A stretch of DNA of 21,968 nt from JBGTFE01 sp036403235 (GTDB lineage Bacteria; Acidobacteriota; Blastocatellia; Pyrinomonadales; Pyrinomonadaceae): contig DASWRI010000073.1 of the NCBI GenBank assembly GCA_036403235.1, positions 1 through 21,968 on the forward strand, read 5' to 3'. Positions 1 through 7,219 of this stretch are shown one piece after another; within the stretch, counting starts at the first letter, position 1; every line of letters begins with the position of its first letter. The translations under genes were made by a program, and so were the position numbers. The notes below the pieces were generated by a model. That model was not told the DNA's origin. It did no database searches and was given only the letters and a program-made list of their open reading frames with translations.

Positions 1-1
1 C

Positions 2-232
2 GACGTCGAGCGGCGCTATCCGGCCGGGCGTTACGTTTTAATCGACGACAAGTTACGGATTCTGACCGCGATAAAAAAAATCTGGGGCGCGCGCGTGACG
101 ACCGTTTTTCCGCGTCAGGGACATTATGCTTTTGACGAAACGGAAATCGCCAAATATCCGAGCGCCGATATTACAATCGAACGCATCGGCGACTTGATAA
201 ACTTCGGCGGGGAAGAATTAATCAAAGAATAA
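2..232 (+). CDS. HAD-family hydrolase, C-terminal fragment (5' end outside window)
   Basis: The reading frame is open from the window edge to the TAA at 230-232 and gives 76 residues. It contains YVLIDDKLRIL, then WGARVTTVFPRQGHYA, and ends GEELIKE. The 'DDK' segment looks like the last acidic motif of haloacid-dehalogenase-fold enzymes, which binds Mg2+, and the 'VFPRQGHYA' stretch is familiar from uncharacterised HAD-like hydrolases. The substrate cannot be told from this fragment. The catalytic N-terminal DxD motif would lie outside the window. The stop codon shares its last base with the ATG of the next gene (TAATG), so the two are probably cotranscribed and translationally coupled. Confidence 0.7.
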   Translation, partial: DVERRYPAGRYVLIDDKLRILTAIKKIWGARVTTVFPRQGHYAFDETEIAKYPSADITIERIGDLINFGGEELIKE

Positions 233-1230
233 TGAATAATTTTCTAAAAACATCGGATTTTTCGCGCGCTGAGCTTGAAAATTTGCTCGACGCGGCGTTT
301 CGATTCAAACGCGGCGAAGACGTTTCAAAACCTTTAAACGGCCAATCCGTCGCGCTCGTTTTTTTTAATCCATCGCTCAGGACGCGCGCTTCTTTTCAGG
401 TCGGAATTTACGAGCTCGGCGGAAATCCGATAATTTTAGAGCCGGGCGCTTCCAGTTGGACGCTCGAACACCGCGAAAGCGTGGTGATGGACGCTGACAA
501 AACCGAGCATCTCGCCGAATTCGTGCGGGTTTTGGAAAGATACGTCGCCGCCATCGGCGTGCGCACGTTTGCCAATCTGGAAAACTGGGAAGCGGAGCGC
601 GTCGAGCCGATTTTGACGGCTTTTGAAAAATACGCGTCAAAACCGATTATCAATCTCGAATCGGCGATGCATCACCCGTGTCAGTCGATGGCGGACATGA
701 TGACGATTCGGGAAAAGCTCGGCCGGCAAAAGAAAAAGATTCTGTTGACGTGGGCGTGGCATCCGAAGCCGCTGCCGATGGCCGTCCCAAACAGTTTCGC
801 GCTCGCCGCCGCGCAGTTCGGACACGATTTGCGAATCGCACACCCGAAAGATTTTGAGCTCGACCACGAGCTTTTGACGCAAATCGAATCTGAAGCAAAA
901 GCGAACGGCGGCGCGCTCGAATTTACAAACGATGCGAACGAAGCGTTTGACGGCGCGGAAGTCGTTTACGCGAAAAGCTGGGGAAGCTTCCGGCATTACG
1001 GCAACGCCAACCAGGACATCCGCGAGCGGCAGATTTACCGCGAAAAATGGATTGTCGACGAAGCGAAAATGGCGCGCTCGAATGACGCGATTTTTATGCA
1101 TTGTCTCCCGGTTCGTCGAAACGTGATTGTCACCGACGCCGTCATCGATTCGGCAAATTCGGTCGTCATCGACGAAGCAGAAAATCGCCTGCACGTTCAA
1201 AAAGCGATTTTGGCACGAGTTTTGAAATGA
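232..1230 (+). CDS. argF': N-acetyl- or N-succinyl-ornithine carbamoyltransferase (argF'-type)
   Basis: This enzyme would carbamoylate an N-acylated ornithine with carbamoyl phosphate, in the variant arginine pathway where the acyl group is removed after this step. The 332 residues are the usual family length. Visible motifs are the carbamoyl-phosphate loop SLRTR (48-52), HPCQ (148-151), HPKPLPMAVPNSFA (177-190), HCLPVRR (290-296) and ENRLHVQKAI (317-326). K324 aligns with the lysine reported to be carboxylated in Xanthomonas AOTCase. The HPKPL and ENRLHVQKAI segments set it apart from ordinary ornithine carbamoyltransferase (ArgF). At the known specificity position (Glu92 in Xanthomonas AOTCase, Pro90 in Bacteroides SOTCase) it has Thr91, so acetyl versus succinyl preference is open. 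No Shine-Dalgarno is seen; the ATG overlaps the upstream stop. Downstream lies an inverted repeat and then argB. Confidence 0.9.
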   Translation: MNNFLKTSDFSRAELENLLDAAFRFKRGEDVSKPLNGQSVALVFFNPSLRTRASFQVGIYELGGNPIILEPGASSWTLEHRESVVMDADKTEHLAEFVRVLERYVAAIGVRTFANLENWEAERVEPILTAFEKYASKPIINLESAMHHPCQSMADMMTIREKLGRQKKKILLTWAWHPKPLPMAVPNSFALAAAQFGHDLRIAHPKDFELDHELLTQIESEAKANGGALEFTNDANEAFDGAEVVYAKSWGSFRHYGNANQDIRERQIYREKWIVDEAKMARSNDAIFMHCLPVRRNVIVTDAVIDSANSVVIDEAENRLHVQKAILARVLK

Positions 1231-1235
1231 AGAGG

Positions 1236-1387
1236 TTCACCACAGAGACACGGAGGCGCAGAGGAAATTAAAACAGGATGGACTTCGATTTGCAGGATAA
1301 TTTATTTTTTTTAATCTGCGTTATCCGCGTTTATCCGCGGTTAATTCTTTCTTAAAAACTCTGTGTTCTCTGTGTCTCTGTGGTGAA
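1236..1387. repeat. Nested intergenic inverted repeat (CACAGAGACAC type)
   Basis: The left arm (1236-1263) begins TTCACCACAGAGACAC. The right arm (1359-1387) is its reverse complement over those 16 bases, then continues with a few mismatches and one indel. Inside, 1315-1345 holds a second repetitive motif in which CTGCG/CCGCG alternates with TTTATC-type spacers (ATCTGCG-like), next to a T-rich run. Both motif types are familiar from memory as high-copy intergenic repeats in Acidobacteriota, Planctomycetes and others. Their function is unknown. No ORF or transposase is present. The right arm runs through two GTG triplets in frame with argB and ends 19 bases before its likely ATG, so the element forms the 5' leader of argB. 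Confidence 0.75.
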
Positions 1388-1406
1388 ATCTTCCGATAAA
1401 ATTTTT

Positions 1407-2294
1407 ATGATTGGTGAAAATTTAAATCTTCTGCGCGAAGCATTGCCCTATATTCAACGATTTAAGGGAAAGACGTTTGTCATCAAATTTTCCGGCAAAG
1501 TTACCGAAAATAAAGAGAATCTGTCTTCGCTCGTCGAGGAACTGGCGCTTCTTTATCAGGTCGGAATCCGCATCTGCGTCGTTCACGGCGGCGGCAAGCA
1601 GCTTAACGAACTAGCCGAAAGGATGGGCGTTGCGCAGACAATTGTCAACGGGCGGCGCGTGACGGACGACGAAACGCTGGAGCTGGCCAAGATGATTTTT
1701 GCGGGCAAAATCAACACGGAAATTTTAGCCGCGCTCCGCCAGCGCGGCGTCGAAGCCGTCGGGCTTTCGGGCGTTGACGGCAATATCGTGCGCGCCGAGC
1801 GCCGCCCGCCCAGAGAGATTTTGAATCGCCAGACCGGCGTTCGCGAAGAAGTCGATTTCGGTCATGTCGGCGACGTTCTGGAAATTAACGTGCGGCTTCT
1901 CGAAGTGCTGCTTGAACAAGATTACCTGCCCGTCGTTTCTTCGCTCGGCGCGGACGACGAAGGCCAGATTTTCAACATCAACGCCGACACCATCGCGTCG
2001 GAAATCGCCGTCAATCTGCGGGCCGAAAAGCTCGTTCTTTTGTCCGACGTGGCCGGAATTTATCTTGACGCGGACAAGCCGGAAACGAAAATTTCGCAGC
2101 TTTCCATCGCCCAGGCCGAAGAGCTTATTGCCAGCGGCAAAATTTCGGGCGGAATGATTCCGAAGCTGCAAAACATCGCGGATTTGATAAAACGCGGCGT
2201 CAAATCGGCGCACGTCATCAGCGGCACGACGCGCAACGCTCTGCTTTCGGAAGTTTTTACCGATTTCGGGACGGGAACGATGATTGCCGATTGA
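1407..2294 (+). CDS. argB: N-acetylglutamate kinase (arginine-sensitive type)
   Basis: ArgB phosphorylates N-acetylglutamate, the second step of arginine synthesis, in the cytoplasm. From the ATG at 1407 it has 295 residues. Amino-acid-kinase motifs are visible: FVIKFSGK (24-31), HGGGKQ (60-65), NGRRVTD (81-87), FNINADT (189-195) and SGGMIPKL (247-254). The N-terminal helix LREALPYIQRFKGK and the C-terminal FTDFGTGTMI are typical of hexameric, arginine-inhibited NAGKs, so feedback inhibition is likely (inference). The first glycine of the usual GG dipeptide in the first loop is Ser29. In-frame GTG codons at 1380 and 1383 would add 9 or 8 residues, but they lie within the inverted repeat, so ATG 1407 is preferred. 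If the neighbouring carbamoyltransferase uses succinyl substrates, this could be an N-succinylglutamate kinase. Confidence 0.92.
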   Translation: MIGENLNLLREALPYIQRFKGKTFVIKFSGKVTENKENLSSLVEELALLYQVGIRICVVHGGGKQLNELAERMGVAQTIVNGRRVTDDETLELAKMIFAGKINTEILAALRQRGVEAVGLSGVDGNIVRAERRPPREILNRQTGVREEVDFGHVGDVLEINVRLLEVLLEQDYLPVVSSLGADDEGQIFNINADTIASEIAVNLRAEKLVLLSDVAGIYLDADKPETKISQLSIAQAEELIASGKISGGMIPKLQNIADLIKRGVKSAHVISGTTRNALLSEVFTDFGTGTMIAD

Positions 2295-2301
2295 GCTGAT
2301 A

Positions 2302-3222
2302 TTACTGCAGAATTTTAACGCCCTGCGAATTTATCGGCGAAACATAGATATTGAAATCGATTCGGGTTTGCTCGTAAATTTTGCGCATCGCGTTTTCGAC
2401 TTTTTGCGCCGTCTCCAAATTTACGCTGAGCATAAAAATCGAAGGCCCCGAGCCGGAAATTCCGCCGCCGAACGCGCCCGCTTTCAAACTTTCGTTTTTT
2501 ATTTCGTCAAACTTCGGAATCAGGGATTTTCTGACCGGCTCGACGATAAAATCTTCCATCGAGCGCGCAATCAAATCATAATCCGCTTTCTGAAGCCCGG
2601 CGACGAGCGCGCCGAGATTGCTCCATTGCCGGATGGCGTCTGTTAAAGACACTTGCGCGGGCAGAATTTTTCTGGCTTCGGACGTTTTAATCTCGATTTG
2701 CGGGTGAATGACCGTCGCAAACATCGTTGGAAAATCGAGCGCGACGACATCGACCGGATTTGCCGAGCGAACGAGCACGAAACCGCCGAAAATACACGGC
2801 GCGACATTGTCGGCGTGACGCGCCCCGCTCGCGATTTCCTCGCCGTCCATCGCAAATTCGACGAGTTCGGCTTTGGAAAAACGCTCTTTTAATAATTTAT
2901 TTGCCGCAACCAGAGCGCCCGAAGCGCTCGCCGCGCTCGAACCGATGCCGCTTCCCGGCTTGATGTGTTTCGTGATTTCGACTTCAAAACCAAATTCCAC
3001 GCCCGCCGCCCGCATCAGCGACAGCAGAGCCTTTCCGGCGACGTTTTTTTCCGGGTCGGTCGGCAAATCGAATCGGTCGCGGTTAACTATTTTTACCGTT
3101 TTTTCCTCGATTAAACGGACACACATCTCGTCGAAAGGCTCGGTCAAGGCAAAACCGAGACAATCAAAACCGCAGACGACGTTCGAAACGCTGGCGGGCG
3201 ATAAAACGCGGATTTCGTTCAT
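2302..3222 (-). CDS. thrB: Homoserine kinase
   Basis: ThrB phosphorylates homoserine, the fourth step from aspartate to threonine. It is a 306-residue GHMP kinase, close to the E. coli length. The ATP-binding loop KPGSGIGSSAASASGA spans 89-103. ARHADNVAP (134-142) and the C-terminal glycine motif AFGGGISGSGPS (250-261) are also present. The N-terminal LSPASVSNVVCGFDCLGFAL is characteristic of homoserine kinase. The start is the ATG at 3222; a TTG eight codons upstream gives a less typical N-terminus. The gene ends 7 bases from the end of convergent argB and is divergent from thrC, so it lies outside the thrC-thrA transcript although it supplies O-phosphohomoserine to ThrC. Confidence 0.93.
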   Translation of the reverse strand: MNEIRVLSPASVSNVVCGFDCLGFALTEPFDEMCVRLIEEKTVKIVNRDRFDLPTDPEKNVAGKALLSLMRAAGVEFGFEVEITKHIKPGSGIGSSAASASGALVAANKLLKERFSKAELVEFAMDGEEIASGARHADNVAPCIFGGFVLVRSANPVDVVALDFPTMFATVIHPQIEIKTSEARKILPAQVSLTDAIRQWSNLGALVAGLQKADYDLIARSMEDFIVEPVRKSLIPKFDEIKNESLKAGAFGGGISGSGPSIFMLSVNLETAQKVENAMRKIYEQTRIDFNIYVSPINSQGVKILQ

Positions 3223-3316
3223 AAAATTAAAATGCGATTTTCGCAAAAATCAGCGAATCGTATTATGATAAATCGTTTGCGGCTCAGACTCAAAAATCTC
3301 CGTAAATTCTTTTCAG
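3223..3316. promoter_or_regulatory. Divergent promoter region between thrB and thrC
   Basis: These 94 bases separate divergent thrB and thrC and must hold promoters for both, since each is first in its transcript. The AT-rich core at 3261-3270 (TATTATGATA) could serve as a -10 element to the right; its complement, TATCATAATA, could do so to the left. No clear -35 element pairs with either. There is no attenuator-like hairpin with a Thr/Ile-rich leader peptide. The two -10 candidates overlap, which would suit coordinated control, but this is weak evidence. Confidence 0.3.
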
Positions 3317-4615
3317 ATGAATTATTTCAGCACCAACAAACAATCGGCCAGAGCGAGCTTTCGCGAAGCCGTCCTCAATGGCCAGCCGCCTGACAAAGGC
3401 TTGTATTTCCCCGAAACAATTCCGATGCTTCCGGCCGATTTCCGGCTCGATTTCAAAGCAAAATCAAAAGCGCAAATCGCGTTTGAGGTGATAAAGCCGT
3501 ATGTCGACGGCGAAATTCCCGAAAACGCGCTTTTTCAAATTTGCGCCGAAACGGTAAACTTCGATTTTCCGCTCGTTCCGATTACGGAAAATATTTCGGC
3601 GCTCGAGCTTTTTCACGGCCCGACGCTTGCTTTCAAAGACGTCGGCGCGAGATTTATAAGCCGCTGCCTGCAATTTTTTTCGAGCGAAAAAAGCGAAAAA
3701 ACGATAGTCATCGTCGCAACTTCGGGCGATACGGGCGGCGCGGTTGCCAACGGATTTTATGAGGTAGAAGGCATCGAGGTCGTGATTTTGTATCCGAAAG
3801 GAAAAGTTTCGCGCGTTCAGGAATTGCAGCTGACGACTCTCGGGGAAAACATTTCGGCGCTCGAAGTCGAAGGAAGTTTCGACGATTGCCAGGCGCTCGC
3901 CAAAACCGCGCTGGCGGACGAAGATTTGAAGCGAAAAACGTTTCTCACCTCGGCCAATTCGATAAACGTCGCGCGCTGGCTGCCGCAGCAGTTTTATTAT
4001 TTTTACGCTTTGCAGCAATGGACGAACGAGAAACGCGCGCCCGTCGTTTCAGTTCCGAGCGGCAATTTCGGCAACATCTGCGCCGGAATCATCGCGCGCG
4101 CTTCGGGTTTGCCGATTTCAAAATTTATCGCCGCGACCAACGCCAACGACGTCGTTCCGAATTTTTTAAAGAGCGGAAAAATGGAGATGAAAGCTTCCGT
4201 TGCGACGCTTTCAAACGCGATGGACGTCGCCAATCCGTCGAATTTCGCGCGAATTCTGGAAATTTTCGAAAACGATTTTCCGCGCCTGAAAGAAAATCTC
4301 GAAGCCGTCAGCGTTTCTGACGAAATCACCGCGCGCGTGATGCGCGAAATTTTCGAAAAATACAACTACATTCTCGACCCGCACGGCGCGGTCGGATTTT
4401 ACGCTTTGCGGAAATATCTGGAGGAAAATCCGTCCGAAAAAGGCTTTTTTCTCGAAACGGCGCATCCCGTCAAATTCGATTCGGTCGAAAAGATTGTCGG
4501 GACTTGCGGCGCCGCGCCCGGCGCGATTAAAGATTTGTTTTCGCGTTCGTCGCAAAAGCTTGAAATAAAAGTAAATTACGAAGATTTGAAAGAAATCTTA
4601 TTGAAGAAAATATAA
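3317..4615 (+). CDS. thrC: Threonine synthase
   Basis: ThrC is a PLP enzyme that converts O-phosphohomoserine to threonine and phosphate. The 432 residues and the N-terminus (MNYFSTNKQSARASFREAV) fit the type common in Bacteroidetes and E. coli-like bacteria. The PLP lysine is K107 within HGPTLAFKDVG. ATSGDTGGAVANG (134-146) and SVPSGNFGN (245-253) form the phosphate- and cofactor-binding loops. TSANSINVARWLPQ (211-224) and DPHGAVG near the C-terminus are further family motifs. There is no visible Shine-Dalgarno before the ATG. thrA follows after 4 bases, so the two are almost certainly cotranscribed. Confidence 0.95.
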   Translation: MNYFSTNKQSARASFREAVLNGQPPDKGLYFPETIPMLPADFRLDFKAKSKAQIAFEVIKPYVDGEIPENALFQICAETVNFDFPLVPITENISALELFHGPTLAFKDVGARFISRCLQFFSSEKSEKTIVIVATSGDTGGAVANGFYEVEGIEVVILYPKGKVSRVQELQLTTLGENISALEVEGSFDDCQALAKTALADEDLKRKTFLTSANSINVARWLPQQFYYFYALQQWTNEKRAPVVSVPSGNFGNICAGIIARASGLPISKFIAATNANDVVPNFLKSGKMEMKASVATLSNAMDVANPSNFARILEIFENDFPRLKENLEAVSVSDEITARVMREIFEKYNYILDPHGAVGFYALRKYLEENPSEKGFFLETAHPVKFDSVEKIVGTCGAAPGAIKDLFSRSSQKLEIKVNYEDLKEILLKKI

Positions 4616-4619
4616 ACGA

Positions 4620-7064
4620 ATGAAAGTTTTAAAGTTCGGCGGCTCGTCGGTTGGAAGCGCCGAAAACATCGAAAAAGTCGTTGGAATCGTGTGCGGGAAA
4701 CTCAAAAAGAATGCCTGCGCGGTTGTCTTGTCGGCGATGCAGGGCACGACCGACGCTTTGATTGAAATCGGAAAGCTGGCCGAACGCGGCGACGAAATTT
4801 TCCGCGAAAAAATCGGCGCAATCAAAGCCGGGCATTTTGAAGCGATTCGCGCGCTCATTCCCGTCTCGCTTCAAGATGCGCCGCTCCAATTTATCAAAAA
4901 ATGCGTCGCCGAAATCGAAAACATCTGCGAGGGCGTTTTTCTTCTGGGCGAATTATCGCCGCGCTCAGTCGATAAAATTACGGCTTACGGCGAAATTATG
5001 TCGAGCAAAATCGTCGCGGCAAAATTTGCCTCGCTCGAAATCGAAAACGTCTGGAAAGATGCGCGCGATTTGATTTTGACCGATTCGCATTTTAATTTCG
5101 CCGCCATCGATTTTGAAAAAACAGACGCCCGCATCAAAGATTTTTTCGCCGCCTCCCCGGCAAAACTTTATATTTTGCCCGGTTTTATCGCTTCGGACGC
5201 GAGCGGCGCGACGACTACTCTGGGACGCGGCGGTTCGGATTACACGGCGGCTATTTTAGCGGCGGCGCTCGATGCGAAAGTTCTCGAAATCTGGACGGAC
5301 GTCAGCGGCATGATGACCGCCGACCCGCGCTTTGTCCGCGACGTGCGCCGAATTTCGCACATTTCCTATCGCGAGGCGATGGAGCTTTCGCATTTCGGCG
5401 CGAAGGTAATTTATCCGCCGACGATTCAGCCGGTGATGGCGAAAAAAATCCCGGTTTTGATAAAAAACACGTTTGCGCCCGAAGATGTCGGGACTTTGAT
5501 TGAAGCCGAAACCGCGCCGGAAAAAGAAATCATTCGCGGCATCACGAGCATCGATAAAATTTCGGTTCTGAGTCTCGAAGGCAGCGGAATGGTCGGCGTT
5601 CCGGGTTTTTCAAAACGGCTTTTCGACGCGCTTTCACGCGCCGACATCAACGTCATTTTGATTACGCAAAGCTCTTCGGAACACTCAATCTGCGTCGCCA
5701 TCGAGGAAAAATGCGCTCCGCAGGCAAAAGAAGCGGTCGACCGCGAATTTGAATATGAAATAAACGTCGGGAAAATCGAGCCTTTGCGAGTCGAAAACGG
5801 GTTTTCTTGTCTCGCTCTGGTCGGCGACAAAATGAAGCAGCACACCGGCGTAAGCGGCAAAATGTTCGCCACGCTCGGCGCGCAGGGAATAAACATTCAC
5901 GCCATCGCGCAGGGTTCGAGCGAGCGCAACATCTCGGCGATTATCGCTTCAAAAGACGTGCGTAAGGCCGTCAACACGCTTCACGAAGAATTTTTCTCGG
6001 ACGGAAACAAACAAATAAACGTCTTCGTCGCCGGTTTCGGTACGGTCGGGAAAAAATTAATCGGGCAAATCCGCTTGCAGCAGAATTTTTTGCGGGAAAA
6101 TCTGCGTCTCAACGTGCGCGTCGTCGGGCTCGCGAAAAGCCGAAATAAAATTTTCGACGAAAATGGAATCGAGCTTTCAAGCGCGGAAATTTTACTCGAA
6201 AACGCTTCTCAAATGAGCATCGACGAATTTACCGATTTAATTTTAGAAAAAAACCTGCGAAACTCGGTTTTTGTCGATGTCACGGCGAGCGCGGAGATTG
6301 TCGGAATTTATCCGAAGCTGCTCGAAAAATCAATTTCGATTATCGCCTGCAACAAAATCGCCGCGTCGTCTGATTACGCAAACTACCGGCAATTAAAGGA
6401 TTTATCGCGCGAATACGGAACGGCGTTTTTGTTTGAGACGAACGTCGGCGCCGGATTGCCGATTATCAACACGCTCAACGATTTAATGCGCAGCGGCGAT
6501 AAAATCAGGCGCATCGAAGCCGTTTTGTCCGGCACTTTGAATTTTGTTTTTAATCATTACGACGGCTCGCGCTCGTTCGCTTCAATCGTCCGCGAGGCGC
6601 AGGCTGAAGGCTACACCGAACCCGACCCGCGGCTCGATTTAAGCGGAACGGACGTGGCGCGAAAAATTTTGATTCTCGCGCGCGAAGCCGGATTTAAGCT
6701 CGAAATGTCGGACATCGAAAACAAAAGCTTTCTGCCCGGCGCGTGTCTCGCGGGAAGCGTCGAAGATTTTTACGCCGAGATGGAAAAAGCTGAAAATTAT
6801 TTTCGCGAGCTGTTCGAAACCGCCGGAAACCAAAATTTATCGCTGAAATATATCGCCTCTTTTGCCGACGGCAAAGCTTCGGTCGGCTTGCAGAGCATCG
6901 ACGAAACGCACAATTTCGCCAATCTTTCCGGCAAAGACAACGCCGTTTTATTTTATACGAATCGCTACTCGGAGCTGCCGCTGGTCGTCAAAGGCGCGGG
7001 CGCGGGCGCGGACGTCACGGCGGCGGGCGTTTTCGCCGATATTATCCGCGCGGCGCGAATTTGA
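4620..7064 (+). CDS. thrA: Bifunctional aspartokinase / homoserine dehydrogenase
   Basis: One 814-residue chain carries the first and third steps from aspartate to threonine. The aspartokinase domain spans about 1-295: KFGGSSVGS (5-13), VLSAMQGTTDAL (36-47), TTTLGRGGSDYTAA (198-211). Two ACT-type regulatory segments follow (about 310-455; GVPGFSKRLFDAL, GVSGKMFATLGAQGINI). The homoserine dehydrogenase domain starts at about 466 with the Rossmann motif VAGFGTVGKKL (470-480), then TNVGAGLPII (607-616), GTDVARK (676-682) and the C-terminal GAGAGADVTAAGVFADI (792-808). Domain order is the standard AK-ACT-HSD fusion of ThrA/MetL. Presence of the ACT region suggests feedback inhibition, probably by threonine given the neighbours. 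It is last in the thrC-thrA transcript and has no visible Shine-Dalgarno. Confidence 0.95.
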   Translation: MKVLKFGGSSVGSAENIEKVVGIVCGKLKKNACAVVLSAMQGTTDALIEIGKLAERGDEIFREKIGAIKAGHFEAIRALIPVSLQDAPLQFIKKCVAEIENICEGVFLLGELSPRSVDKITAYGEIMSSKIVAAKFASLEIENVWKDARDLILTDSHFNFAAIDFEKTDARIKDFFAASPAKLYILPGFIASDASGATTTLGRGGSDYTAAILAAALDAKVLEIWTDVSGMMTADPRFVRDVRRISHISYREAMELSHFGAKVIYPPTIQPVMAKKIPVLIKNTFAPEDVGTLIEAETAPEKEIIRGITSIDKISVLSLEGSGMVGVPGFSKRLFDALSRADINVILITQSSSEHSICVAIEEKCAPQAKEAVDREFEYEINVGKIEPLRVENGFSCLALVGDKMKQHTGVSGKMFATLGAQGINIHAIAQGSSERNISAIIASKDVRKAVNTLHEEFFSDGNKQINVFVAGFGTVGKKLIGQIRLQQNFLRENLRLNVRVVGLAKSRNKIFDENGIELSSAEILLENASQMSIDEFTDLILEKNLRNSVFVDVTASAEIVGIYPKLLEKSISIIACNKIAASSDYANYRQLKDLSREYGTAFLFETNVGAGLPIINTLNDLMRSGDKIRRIEAVLSGTLNFVFNHYDGSRSFASIVREAQAEGYTEPDPRLDLSGTDVARKILILAREAGFKLEMSDIENKSFLPGACLAGSVEDFYAEMEKAENYFRELFETAGNQNLSLKYIASFADGKASVGLQSIDETHNFANLSGKDNAVLFYTNRYSELPLVVKGAGAGADVTAAGVFADIIRAARI

Positions 7065-7219
7065 CGCAAGCGACAATCAATCCTTTACGTCGATATAAAT
7101 ATAATGCCCGGCACAAAAATAATAATATTTTTGCCGACATCACCACGAAAGTCTGCAATACTGCCGACAACATCAGCAAATCTAACAATTAAAAGACGTC
7201 ATCCGTTTGATTGAAAACG
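7065..7219. promoter_or_regulatory. Intergenic region with TATAAT box and AT-rich stem-loop
   Basis: A perfect TATAAT sits at 7100-7105, with no convincing -35 at 17 bases. Immediately downstream, 7109-7136 forms an imperfect inverted repeat: CGGC plus AAAAATA on the left pairs with TATTTTTGCCG on the right, with a 2-base bulge. The stem is not followed by a U-run. It could be a weak terminator for thrC-thrA or, if TATAAT is used, a stem-loop at the extreme 5' end of the next gene's mRNA. Nothing in the region looks coding. Confidence 0.35.

Noticed and set aside
637..1200. 187-codon open frame antisense to the ornithine carbamoyltransferase gene
   Set aside because: It lies wholly inside a well-conserved gene, has no recognisable domain and reflects codon bias on the opposite strand.
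3464..4018. 184-codon open frame antisense to thrC
   Set aside because: Arg/Lys/Phe-rich translation without family features; it is a shadow of a clear threonine synthase gene.
7109..7136. Canonical intrinsic terminator after thrA
   Set aside because: The stem has a bulge and few G-C pairs and is not followed by a U-tract; kept only as an ambiguous stem-loop.
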